From Pseudomonas sp. UBA4194 (GTDB taxonomy: Bacteria; Pseudomonadota; Gammaproteobacteria; Pseudomonadales; Pseudomonadaceae), in assembly GCF_002379585.1 (NCBI RefSeq), contig NZ_DFUE01000048.1, positions 60,005 through 83,476 on the forward strand: a stretch of DNA of 23,472 nt, in the 5' to 3' direction. A model generated the notes under the pieces. It saw nothing but the letters and a program-made list of their open reading frames with translations, searched no databases and was not told the DNA's origin. Numbering within the stretch: the first letter of the stretch is position 1; every line of letters begins with the position of its first letter. The position numbers were made by a program, and so were the translations under genes. Positions 7,467-14,035 of this stretch are shown here, piece after piece.

Positions 7467-7491
7467 AGCGGAAGACCGCTAATCCTAGCGG
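7467..7491 (-). promoter_or_regulatory. Alternative hairpins in the dnaX leader
   Basis: Reading toward dnaX, the leader contains CCGCTA, GGAT, TAGCGG, TCTT, CCGCT in that order. The central TAGCGG can pair with either the upstream CCGCTA (6 base pairs) or the downstream CCGCT (5 base pairs), so the two hairpins exclude each other. They lie 22-46 bases before the dnaX start. A regulatory role is inferred from structure only. Confidence 0.35.
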
Positions 7492-7560
7492 AGCAGGGGC
7501 AAAATTGCATCCAGTGCCCTCACCTATTACAGCGCCATCGCAAAACAACTGGAGAGGCTT

Positions 7561-8304
7561 ATGCGTCTAGCCCTGAGCGCGCTGGTGTTGCTGGCCTGCA
7601 ATGCCCTGGCCGAAGAACCACCGATTCGCTTCGCTGTGGGCGAGGCCTGGAGCATGCCGCTGATAGACCTCAACGAAGGCGTGCCCTATCGAGGGATCAT
7701 GTTCGACCTGCTCCATAGCCTGGCGACGCAGGTGGGCAGCCCGGCCGAGTATCAGGTGCTACCCCGGTTGCGCATGGCGGTGGCCATGGAGCGTGGCGAT
7801 GTCGATGTGCGCTGCTACACCGCCCAATCCTGGCAACCGAACCTGTCCGGCGACTATATCTGGAGCCTGCCACTGATCGAGCAACGAGACTTCCTGGTGG
7901 CCAGGGCCGCCGACGGCGCGGCAGTGAACCCCGACGATCTGCAAGGCGAGTACATCGGCACCGTGCTTGGCTATGCCTACGACACGTTGGAACAGGGCTT
8001 TCGCGACGGTCGGTTGATCCGCGACGACGCCCGCAGCCAGGGCCTGGTGCTGGAAAAGCTCGCCATTGGCCGCTACCGGTACGCCGTGACCAACCAGCTC
8101 TCGCTGGCCTGGTTCAACCGGCACAGGCCCGCCACCGAGCGGCTCGAGCCGGTGGCATTGCTGCAGGTGCAGCAATTGGGCTGCTACGTGCGCAACGACC
8201 CTGCCCTGCCCGTCCAGCGCATCCTGCGAGTGCTGCTGCGTATGAAAATGTCGGGAGAGATCGATCGCATCCAGCAGCGCTACGACCTTGAAACGGCGCC
8301 CTGA
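7561..8304 (+). CDS. Periplasmic substrate-binding-like protein (SBP_bac_3 type)
   Basis: A 247-residue secreted protein. Residues 1-18 form a Sec signal peptide (MRLALSALVLLACNALA, cleavage expected before EE). The rest resembles family 3 extracellular solute-binding domains: IRFAVGEAW at the start, GIMFDLLHSLATQVG, a segment around RMAVAMERGDVDVRC, and LLRMKMSGEIDRIQQRY at the end. GGAGAGG lies four bases before the ATG. No ABC permease or ATPase gene is adjacent, so it is an orphan binding protein; such proteins may serve as sensors or scavengers. It is divergent from dnaX with a 115-base shared upstream region. The ligand is unknown; the Cys residues (in DVRCYTAQ and LGCYVRND) might form a disulfide. 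Confidence 0.85.
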   Translation: MRLALSALVLLACNALAEEPPIRFAVGEAWSMPLIDLNEGVPYRGIMFDLLHSLATQVGSPAEYQVLPRLRMAVAMERGDVDVRCYTAQSWQPNLSGDYIWSLPLIEQRDFLVARAADGAAVNPDDLQGEYIGTVLGYAYDTLEQGFRDGRLIRDDARSQGLVLEKLAIGRYRYAVTNQLSLAWFNRHRPATERLEPVALLQVQQLGCYVRNDPALPVQRILRVLLRMKMSGEIDRIQQRYDLETAP

Positions 8305-8375
8305 AACTCGGGCTGATAAACCTTGTAACCACCGTTGGGCGGCCAACCTGTCTAGACCGTAGGTCAGCGGCACCG

Positions 8376-8399
8376 GGACAGCTATTTCTGTCCTACACT
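8376..8399 (+). promoter_or_regulatory. Inverted repeat beside a possible -10 box
   Basis: GGACAG (8376-8381) and CTGTCC (8388-8393) form an inverted repeat around CTATTT. The -10-like TACACT (8394-8399) follows directly, 37 bases before the 73-residue gene. No good -35 box is visible at the right distance, which would suit an activator-dependent promoter. Low confidence. Confidence 0.35.
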
Positions 8400-8435
8400 G
8401 CGGTTGAATCCCAGAACAATAATAGGGAAACCCCA

Positions 8436-8657
8436 ATGATTGATAACGACTACAAGAAACAACATCAGAGCCTGCTGACCCATATCGAACAGGGAGATCT
8501 GACCTACAACCGCTTCAGGGAAACGCGGACGGTAAGGGCATTGGTACTGGCAGGATTCCTCACACGCGAAAAAGTGCAGAAGCCGGATGGGACGGTGGAA
8601 GCGAAGCTTGAATTGACCCAGGCTGGGCATCGATACCTGGCTGGCCTCTGGTACTGA
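8436..8657 (+). CDS. Hypothetical 73-residue protein, possible winged-helix fold
   Basis: I do not recognise a named family. The 73 residues are charged and soluble, with no signal peptide or membrane segment. The second half (RALVLAGFLTREKVQKPDG then KLELTQAGHRYL) has the rhythm of a small winged helix: a recognition-like helix, a charged wing and a TQAGHRYL helix as in MarR or ArsR-like small regulators. This is a pattern impression, not a domain hit. The ATG follows AGGGAAACCCCA, a weak ribosome site. It stands alone, 131 bases after the binding-protein gene and upstream of the convergent 4.5S RNA gene. The complete, clean ORF with an upstream -10-like box makes it likely to be real. Confidence 0.68.
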   Translation: MIDNDYKKQHQSLLTHIEQGDLTYNRFRETRTVRALVLAGFLTREKVQKPDGTVEAKLELTQAGHRYLAGLWY

Positions 8658-8782
8658 CAGCAATGCCACAGTTCGGGCGTTCGAGCGGGCGCCCGGATCG
8701 AAAGTCGCGCATTGAGCAATTGTAAACAGTCTTTGTATAGGAAGTCTGTGTGGAGATAGTGCGAGAGAGGTATTGCTTCTGG

Positions 8783-8796
8783 CTAGCGAACGCTAG
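8783..8796 (-). terminator. ffs: Hairpin after the 4.5S RNA
   Basis: CTAGCG and CGCTAG flank two bases just beyond the 3' end of the 4.5S RNA. No T-run follows on the - strand, so it may be a processing or end-protecting structure rather than a classical terminator. Confidence 0.4.
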
Positions 8797-8799
8797 ATA

Positions 8800-8912
8800 G
8801 GTGGCAACCCCACCAGCCACACCCCGGCACACAATGTTCCCGCTGTGGCTGCTGCCTTCCGGCTCTGACCAGGTTCACGGGTAATCGTTGCGGGGGGACC
8901 GGTAGGGTCACC
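8800..8912 (-). ncRNA. ffs: 4.5S signal recognition particle RNA
   Basis: On the - strand the sequence carries the SRP domain IV signature: GGTCAG, then GCCGGAAGGCAGCAGCC, forming the asymmetric loop and GGAA tetraloop that bind Ffh. Upstream is the CCGCAACG segment, as in the E. coli molecule, and downstream is GTGTGCCGGGGTGTGGCTGG. The ends GGTGACC and GGTTGCCACC pair to close the long hairpin. The predicted length of about 113 bases equals that of E. coli (114). The ends are inferred from pairing and may be off by a few bases. With Ffh the RNA targets nascent membrane proteins to the Sec translocon. It stands alone between dnaX and ligA. Confidence 0.93.
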
Positions 8913-8921
8913 ATAACGACA

Positions 8922-8937
8922 CTCGCTAGGTAGCGAG
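8922..8937 (-). other. Hairpin in the 4.5S RNA precursor leader
   Basis: CTCGCTA and TAGCGAG form a 7-base stem between the predicted ffs promoter and the mature 5' end. 4.5S RNA precursors are trimmed at the 5' end by RNase P, so a structured leader fits. The half CTAGCGA is also complementary to TCGCTAG in the 3' trailer. Confidence 0.45.
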
Positions 8938-8945
8938 CGGGGGCC

Positions 8946-8973
8946 ATTGTACCGATCTTGAGCGAAGTTACAA
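8946..8973 (-). promoter_or_regulatory. ffs: Predicted sigma-70 promoter of ffs
   Basis: On the - strand, TTGTAA (8968-8973) and TACAAT (8946-8951) are separated by 16 bases. The -10 box matches the consensus at five of six positions, as does the TTG start of the -35. A C/G-rich stretch follows the -10, common at stable-RNA promoters. Transcription should start near 8940, giving a leader of about 28 bases. Confidence 0.65.
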
Positions 8974-9054
8974 CCCGTTGTGAAGATAAAAATTTGAGGG
9001 GTGTCAGGGACTTGGGTGGTGGGGGTTGTGGGGTGTGGGTTGGCTTGGGTTTTT

Positions 9055-9104
9055 GTGGGGGATGGTCCCCTCACCCCAGCCCTCTCCCTGAGGGAGAGGG
9101 AGCT
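9055..9104 (+). repeat. Repeat family C copy
   Basis: A single copy of the GGGGATGGTCCCC, TCACCCCAGCCC, CCTCTCCCTGAGGGAGAGG element also seen at 4722-4840 and 19487-19532. It sits between the 4.5S RNA promoter and the GNAT gene, which argues that the acetyltransferase starts downstream of it. Confidence 0.85.
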
Positions 9105-9208
9105 AAAAGCAGATCGCGTATAGCCGCAACACCACCGCACGGCTCACGATGACAGCCCCGCCCAGTATTGCTACGGTACTCACCCCTACCGAGCCTAAGC
9201 CCATCACG

Positions 9209-9700
9209 ATGACCCTCACGCCCTACCCCCATCTAACGCCCACCCAGCGCGACGCCTTGTCCCAGCTGGAAATCCATCCGGCCCAGAAAGCGTTCTCCGG
9301 CGATATCGAGATGGCGCTCTATACCTTGCTCGGCTGCTCCAACGACGACATCCAGGGTTTTGCCTTGCTAGTGGATGATGTGCCGCGGGCGTTTCTGTTG
9401 CTCAAGCATGGCGAGTTCGTGCCTCACTGGGCCGAGGCCGGCGCGGCGACGTTGCATGCCTTGCAGGTGGATCGGCGCATGCAGGGGCGTGGTTTGGGGC
9501 GGGCATGTCTCGAGGGGTTGCCGGCAGCGGCGATGGCGGCCTGGCCGGATGTGCGCAGGTTGGAGTTGTCGGTGGATGCGGATAACGAGGCGGCGATCAG
9601 GCTGTATGCGGGGATGGGCTGGATGGACAGCGGCGAGGCGTATCGGGGGCGGATCGGGTTTGAACGTCGGATGGTGTACCTGATCACGCCACCCCTGTAG
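9209..9700 (+). CDS. GNAT family N-acetyltransferase
   Basis: A 163-residue acetyltransferase of the GCN5-related fold, transferring acetyl from acetyl-CoA to an amine. Motif A is visible as LQVDRRMQGRGLGRACLEGL, with the pyrophosphate-binding Q-G-R-G-L-G. Motif B follows as LELSVDADNEAAIRLYAGMGW. The ATG at 9209 is preferred, giving MTLTPYPHLTPTQ; an in-frame ATG at 9149 would add 20 low-complexity residues. Neither has a clear ribosome site. The substrate is unknown. Its final codon and TAG stop (9695-9700) lie within a REP element, so the repeat set the 3' end of the gene. Convergent with the metallopeptidase gene. Confidence 0.85.
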   Translation: MTLTPYPHLTPTQRDALSQLEIHPAQKAFSGDIEMALYTLLGCSNDDIQGFALLVDDVPRAFLLLKHGEFVPHWAEAGAATLHALQVDRRMQGRGLGRACLEGLPAAAMAAWPDVRRLELSVDADNEAAIRLYAGMGWMDSGEAYRGRIGFERRMVYLITPPL

Positions 9701-9724
9701 GAGCGGCGTGAAGCCGCGAAAGGG
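9693..9724 (+). repeat. REP element (family B), left arm
   Basis: CCCTGTAGGAGCGGCGTGAA leads into GCCGCGAAAGGG, with the core palindrome GCGGC-GTGAA-GCCGC. It overlaps the last residue and stop codon of the GNAT gene and pairs with the inverted copy at 9759-9788. Confidence 0.88.
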
Positions 9725-9758
9725 GTCGCCGCGGTTTTTCAGGGACACCGCGGGGCGG
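9725..9758. repeat. Inner palindrome of the REP pair
   Basis: CCGCGGT and ACCGCGG flank a short loop between the two inverted REPs, so the whole 9693-9788 block can fold into one long compound hairpin. It separates the convergent GNAT and metallopeptidase genes and could stop transcription from both sides, although the T-run (TTTTT) is inside the loop. Confidence 0.6.
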
Positions 9759-9788
9759 CTTTCGCGGCTGGGACGCCGCTCCTACAGG
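9759..9788 (-). repeat. REP element (family B), right arm
   Basis: The inverted partner of 9693-9724, reading CTTTCGCGGCTGGGACGCCG then CTCCTACAGG on the + strand. It ends ten bases from the metallopeptidase stop codon. Confidence 0.88.
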
Positions 9789-9798
9789 TGGGGGGGAC

Positions 9799-10965
9799 TT
9801 ATACTTGCAATACGTCGTCGGCGCGGCCGCCGGCTTCCTGAACGACCACGTGGATGAAGTGCAGCTTGGCGATGACGGCCGGAGGCAGTACGAACGGGTA
9901 GAAGTCCGGTTGACCCATGGAGCGGGACAGTTCATTGAGCATGCCGGCCAGCTCGATCCAGGCGTTGACGAACGAGAGGAAGGCCGGGCCGCTGGAGTGC
10001 TCGGGGTCGTAAAGCGTGTCCAGCGGAAACGGGGTGTAGTCGAAGTCCATTTCCTTGGCGCTCATGCCGAATCCCAGCGCGGTGTCCACGGCGTCCATCA
10101 TGTGCAGGTAGTGAGCCCAGGTTTCTGCCCAGTCCTCCCACGGGTGCATGGTGGCATAGGCGCTGACGTGGCTCTGTTGCCAGTCCAGCGGTGCGCCCTG
10201 ATCGTAGTGGCGCTGGAGGGCGTCGGCGTAGCTTTGGGTTTCGTCGCCGAACAGGCGCCGGCAATCTTCCTGCCAATGGGTGTTCGCGATCAGGCGATCC
10301 CAGTAGTAGTGGCCCACTTCGTGGCGGAAATGGCCGAGCAGCGTGCGATAGGGTTCGCGCATCTGCACCCGGACCTTCTCGCGGTGGGCATCGTCGGCTT
10401 CCTTGATGTCCAGCGTGACCAAGCCATTGGCATGGCCAGTGGTGGGTGCATTGCCTTGCAGATCGACACCGACGAAGTCGAAGGCCAGGCCTGTTTGTTC
10501 GTCTTCGAACTTGGACACCACAGGTAGCCCGAGATTGATGAGCTGCGCCACCAGGCGGCGTTTGGCGGTTTCCACCTTGCGCCAGTTTTCCGGGTTCTCG
10601 GGGACGGTGAGGTCAGGGATGGTGCGGTTCAGGTTACAGGCGATGCACAACGCACCAACACCGGAGGCAGCCGGAACCATCCAGTTGCACGCCGCTGGCG
10701 TGTCGAGGTTGGCGCAGCGGCGAAACAGACCGGCTTCAGGGTCGCTGTGCAGCTGCCAGGTGCCTACTTCCGGGCCGGCATCCAGCGCCGACAGCACATT
10801 GCGTTCCGGCCAGTAGCCCAGGGCTGACTGGCACGCCAGGCACTGGCTGTTGCGAAAGAAGATCGACTGCCCGCAGCTGCATTCCCAGACTTTGCTGTGA
10901 CGGTTTTCGGGCTTGATGAAAGGGGCGGTTATTCTTGTAGTCAGTTGTTCAAAGAAACGATACAT
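9799..10965 (-). CDS. Zinc-ribbon putative zinc-binding metallopeptidase
   Basis: A 388-residue protein. The N-terminus has a zinc ribbon (C29, C31, C42, C45: WECSCGQ then QCLACQ) and a second set of cysteines (C84, C93, C107, C110). The catalytic motif HEVGH (215-219) fits HExxH zinc peptidases, and the downstream WEDWAETWAHYLH (about 276-288) can supply a third ligand through Glu281. This matches the family annotated as zinc-ribbon putative zinc-binding metallopeptidases; substrates are not known. There is no signal peptide, so it is cytosolic. The ATG at 10965 follows GGGAGAT and gives MYRFFEQL; an upstream extension to 11022 lacks support. It lies downstream of ligA, separated by 178 bases with a REP. 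Confidence 0.88.
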   Translation of the reverse strand: MYRFFEQLTTRITAPFIKPENRHSKVWECSCGQSIFFRNSQCLACQSALGYWPERNVLSALDAGPEVGTWQLHSDPEAGLFRRCANLDTPAACNWMVPAASGVGALCIACNLNRTIPDLTVPENPENWRKVETAKRRLVAQLINLGLPVVSKFEDEQTGLAFDFVGVDLQGNAPTTGHANGLVTLDIKEADDAHREKVRVQMREPYRTLLGHFRHEVGHYYWDRLIANTHWQEDCRRLFGDETQSYADALQRHYDQGAPLDWQQSHVSAYATMHPWEDWAETWAHYLHMMDAVDTALGFGMSAKEMDFDYTPFPLDTLYDPEHSSGPAFLSFVNAWIELAGMLNELSRSMGQPDFYPFVLPPAVIAKLHFIHVVVQEAGGRADDVLQV

Positions 10966-11075
10966 GGCGATCTCCCGTTGGCCTGCCATGACTAGAGCAT
11001 GGCCGATTGAAAAAGGTTTCATTTGGGAGCTGTGTGGCTTTTTGGGGCGGTTTTTCTGGGGGACTGCAGGGGGGC

Positions 11076-11103
11076 TTTCGCGGCTGTACGCCGCTCCTAC
11101 AGG
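11076..11103 (+). repeat. REP element (family B)
   Basis: A single REP, TTCGCGGCTGTACGCCGC followed by TCCTACAGGG, between the ligA stop and the metallopeptidase start. The palindrome GCGGC-TGTAC-GCCGC is intact. It is the reference copy for the dnaX linker match. Confidence 0.88.
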
Positions 11104-11143
11104 GGGTTGCGTGTGTGTGTAGGGCGGCGATGTTGGGGGGGGG

Positions 11144-13498
11144 TTATGGCTCGATGTCGTGGGTTGCTAGGAAATCGACGAACTGGTCTTCGTCCAGCAC
11201 CTTGACCCCTAGCTCGTTGGCCTTGGCCAGCTTGGAGCCGGCGCCGGGGCCGGCGACCACGCAGTGGGTCTTGGCGGACACGGAGCCTGCGACCTTGGCG
11301 CCCAGGCTTTCGAGCTTGTCTTTGGCGACATCGCGGCTCATGCGTTCCAGGGAGCCGGTCAGCACCCAGGTCTGGCCAGTCAGAGGCAGGCCTTGTACGA
11401 CCTTTTTGGTGCTGGCCCAGTGCATGCCGAACGCTTGCAGCTGAGCTTCCACGGCCTTGGCCATTTCGGCATTGCGCGGATCGCGGAAATACTCGCGCAC
11501 GGCGTCCGCTTGCTTGGCATTTAGCGCCTGGCGCAGGTCGATACCATCGGCCTCGATGATCTTTTCCAACGAGCCCAGCTTGGCTACCAGTTTCTCGGCG
11601 CCGGTGGGCCCGACCGAGCTGATGTCGAGCTTGGCGATAAGCCCGGCCAGAGTGGTACTGGCGGCGTATTCGGCGTGGACTTCGCCCTCCTCTTGCAACT
11701 CCAGACCGCGTTCCAGCAATTGCTTGATCACTTTCTGATTGTGCGGATCTTCGAAGAAGCTGTGGATCTCGAACGCCACCTCCAGGCCGACATCGGGCAG
11801 ATACGTCAGTACCTGCGGCAATGCCTCGCTCACCCGCTGCAACGACCCCAGCGAACGAGCCAGCACCTTGGCCGTCTCCTCACCCACGTCCGGGATGCCC
11901 AGCGCGTAGATGAAGCGCGCCAGGCTCGGGCGCTTGCTGTCGTCGATGGCCTTGAGCAGGTTCTTGCTGGAGAGCTCGGCGAAGCCTTCCAGCTGCACCA
12001 CACTGTCGAAGTCCAGGGTATAGAGGTCGGCAGGCGACGACACGAGGCCTTCGTCCACCAACTGCACGATGCTTTTTTCGCCCAACCCGTCGATGTCCAT
12101 CGCCCGTCGCGAAACGAAGTGGATGATCGCCTGCTTGAGCTGCGCGCCGCATGCCAGACGGCCGACACAGCGGTAGACGGCGCCTTCGCTGACCGTCTGC
12201 TTGCCTTTGCTGCGCTTGATCAGTTGGGTGCGCTCGACGTGGGAGCCGCATACCGGACAGGTTTGCGGGATCTCCACGGCACGGGCATTGTCGGGCCGAC
12301 GTTCGGTGACCACCTGCATCACCTGCGGGATAACGTCACCGGCGCGGCGGATGATCACGGTGTCGCCGATCATCAGACCCAGGCGAGCGACTTCGTCCAT
12401 GTTGTGCAAGGTGGCGTTGGCGACGGTGACACCCGCCACTTTCACAGGTTTGAGGCGTGCCACCGGGGTAACCGCGCCGGTGCGGCCGACCTGGAATTCC
12501 ACGTCCAGCAGCTCGGTGAGCTCTTCCATGGCCGGGAATTTGTGAGCGATGGCCCAGCGCGGTTCGCGGGCGCGGAAACCCAGCTCGCGCTGTGCGCCGA
12601 TGCTGTTGACCTTGAACACCACGCCGTCGATTTCGTAGGGCAGCTGGGTGCGGCGCGCGCCGATATCGCGGTAATAATCCAGGCACTCTTCGATGTTCTT
12701 CGCCACTTTCAACTCGCGACTGATGGGCATGCCCCATTGCTTGAGCTGTTCGAGGTTGCCAGTGTGGGTGGTGGCGATATCGTGGGCTACCTGGCCGATG
12801 CCGTAGCAGCAGAATTCCAGCGGGCGGCTGGCGGTAATTTTCGAGTCCAGTTGACGCAGGCTGCCGGCGGCGGCGTTGCGCGGGTTGGCGAAGGTTTTGC
12901 CACCCACTTCCAGTTGGGTTTCGTTGAGACGCTCGAAGCCTGCCTTGGACATGTACACCTCGCCGCGCACTTCCAGGGTGGCCGGCCAGCCGCTGCCGTG
13001 CAGCTTGAGGGGAACGTTGCGGATGGTCCGCACGTTGACGCTGATGTCTTCACCGGTGGTGCCATCGCCACGGGTGGCGCCGCGCACGAGGGCGCCCTCC
13101 TGGTAGAGCAGGCTGACGGCAAGGCCGTCGAGCTTGGGTTCGCAGCTGTATTCCACCGCTGCACCGCTGCCGAACAGGTCGCCCACCGGCAGGTCGAGGC
13201 CTTCGGTGACGCGGCGGTCGAATTCGCGCAGGTCGGTTTCTTCGAAGGCGTTGCCCAGGCTGAGCATGGGGATCTCGTGGCGCACCTGACTGAAGGCAGT
13301 CAGCGCGGCGTTACCGACGCGTTGCGTGGGGGAGTCGGGGGTGACCAGGTGCGGATTCGCGGCTTCGAGGTCCTTGAGCTCGCGGAACAGTCGGTCGTAT
13401 TCAGCGTCGGGGATGCTGGGCTCGTCGAGCACGTGGTAGCGGTAGTTGTGCTGGTCCAGCTCGGCGCGCAGTTCAAGGATTCGGGTAGCGGCGGTCAT
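11144..13498 (-). CDS. ligA: NAD-dependent DNA ligase
   Basis: A 784-residue ligase that seals nicks with NAD+ during Okazaki-fragment joining and repair. Order: the Ia domain that binds NMN (RYHVLDEPSIPDAEYDRL, about 20-37), the adenylated lysine in EPKLDG (about K122), the OB-fold with VGRTGAVTPVA, a four-cysteine zinc finger (near 413, 416, 443, 449), helix-hairpin-helix repeats (around 500-660), and a C-terminal BRCT domain (about 703 to the end). It is about 110 residues longer than E. coli LigA, as I recall for Pseudomonas. The zinc-finger second half reads CVGRLACGAQ, where many ligases have CPAQ. ATG at 13498, weak ribosome site. A terminator-like hairpin and the REP array precede it, so its link to zipA is uncertain. 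Confidence 0.98.
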   Translation of the reverse strand: MTAATRILELRAELDQHNYRYHVLDEPSIPDAEYDRLFRELKDLEAANPHLVTPDSPTQRVGNAALTAFSQVRHEIPMLSLGNAFEETDLREFDRRVTEGLDLPVGDLFGSGAAVEYSCEPKLDGLAVSLLYQEGALVRGATRGDGTTGEDISVNVRTIRNVPLKLHGSGWPATLEVRGEVYMSKAGFERLNETQLEVGGKTFANPRNAAAGSLRQLDSKITASRPLEFCCYGIGQVAHDIATTHTGNLEQLKQWGMPISRELKVAKNIEECLDYYRDIGARRTQLPYEIDGVVFKVNSIGAQRELGFRAREPRWAIAHKFPAMEELTELLDVEFQVGRTGAVTPVARLKPVKVAGVTVANATLHNMDEVARLGLMIGDTVIIRRAGDVIPQVMQVVTERRPDNARAVEIPQTCPVCGSHVERTQLIKRSKGKQTVSEGAVYRCVGRLACGAQLKQAIIHFVSRRAMDIDGLGEKSIVQLVDEGLVSSPADLYTLDFDSVVQLEGFAELSSKNLLKAIDDSKRPSLARFIYALGIPDVGEETAKVLARSLGSLQRVSEALPQVLTYLPDVGLEVAFEIHSFFEDPHNQKVIKQLLERGLELQEEGEVHAEYAASTTLAGLIAKLDISSVGPTGAEKLVAKLGSLEKIIEADGIDLRQALNAKQADAVREYFRDPRNAEMAKAVEAQLQAFGMHWASTKKVVQGLPLTGQTWVLTGSLERMSRDVAKDKLESLGAKVAGSVSAKTHCVVAGPGAGSKLAKANELGVKVLDEDQFVDFLATHDIEP

Positions 13499-13517
13499 GT
13501 CGGGTTCTCGCTTGAAG

Positions 13518-13541
13518 CAAAAGAGCAGCCAAGGCTGCTCT
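13518..13541 (-). terminator. Terminator-like hairpin in the ligA leader
   Basis: On the - strand, a perfect 9-base stem AGAGCAGCC/GGCTGCTCT with a 2-base loop is followed by TTTTGC. It ends 19 bases before the ligA ATG, too close for a promoter between it and the start codon. It may terminate most transcripts arriving from zipA, or act as an attenuator for ligA. Confidence 0.7.
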
Positions 13542-13556
13542 CAGATTTATTCGATC

Positions 13557-13580
13557 GTAGCAGCGGCGTAAGCCGCGTCG
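13557..13580 (+). repeat. REP-like element (family D)
   Basis: GTAGCAGCGGCGTAAGCCGC and the next few bases repeat the inverted pair at 15144-15229. The palindrome is GCGGC-GTAA-GCCGC. It lies between the ligA leader hairpin and the REP array. Confidence 0.75.
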
Positions 13581-13603
13581 GCCTTCGCCGCGGTGAATCA
13601 ACA

Positions 13604-13966
13604 GCTCCGCGGTGAGGCTATCGCGGGCAGAGCCCGCTCCCACAGGGGAACGGGGGTGTGTCAGGTGCTCCGCGGTGGGGCTATCGCGGGTAGAACCCGC
13701 TCCCACAAGGGGGCGGGGTGTGTCAGGGGCTCCGCGGTGAGGCTATCGCGGGTAGAACCCGCTCCCACAGGGGGGGCGGGGTGTGTCAGGGGCTCCGCGG
13801 TGAGGCTATCGCGGGTAGAACCCGCTCCCACAGGGGGCGGGGTGTGTCAGGGGCTCCGCGGTGGGGCTATCGCGGGTAGAACCCGCTCCCACAGGGGTGC
13901 GGGGGTGTGTCAGGGGCTCCGCGGTGGGGCGATCGCGGGTAGAACCCGCTCCCACAGGGGGGTGTG
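13604..13966 (+). repeat. Tandem array of six REP units (family A)
   Basis: Six direct copies start with GCTCCGCGGTG at 13604, 13667, 13729, 13792, 13853 and 13916, so the period is 61-63 bases. Each has the REP core near its middle and a GTGTGTCAGG tail. The last is truncated. The first unit has the core CGGGC-AGA-GCCCG; the other five have CGGGT-AGA-ACCCG, a compensatory pair change. The array fills most of the 537-base gap between ligA (start 13498) and zipA (stop 14036); I see no credible gene there. An open frame that reads through the repeats is not coding. Confidence 0.93.
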
Positions 13967-13986
13967 GGGCCTGGGGCAGCGCTGGA

Positions 13987-14015
13987 CCCTGTGGGAGCGG
14001 GCTCTGCCCGCGATG
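13987..14015 (-). repeat. Inverted REP closing the array
   Basis: CCCTGTGGGAGCGGGCTCTG then CCCGCGATGGG: one copy in the opposite orientation to the six tandem units, with the GGGCTCTGCCC version of the core. It lies 20 bases from the zipA stop codon and can pair with any unit in the array. Confidence 0.9.
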
Positions 14016-14035
14016 GGTGCGCTGCGGTTTCGAGG

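Noticed and set aside
8712..8745. TTGAGC and TATAGG as a + strand promoter antisense to ffs
   Set aside because: The 18-base spacing and weak -10 make it marginal, and no feature downstream on the + strand needs it.
8960..9040. G/T-rich tract upstream of the GNAT gene as an origin or G-quadruplex element
   Set aside because: The G-runs are irregular and continuous with the family C repeat; no DnaA boxes or conserved pattern are visible.
11135..11143. Run of nine G next to the ligA stop, as a possible phase-variation tract
   Set aside because: It lies outside coding sequence after the stop and is not placed at a promoter; there is no evidence of function.
11675..13615. A 646-codon open frame on the + strand opposite ligA
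   Set aside because: It is the complement of ligA, which has all catalytic and structural motifs. The translation has no recognisable domain and runs into REP sequence.
13604..13966. Regular direct repeats resembling a CRISPR array
   Set aside because: The sequences between repeat cores are nearly identical rather than unique, the core is a known REP palindrome, and no cas gene is present.
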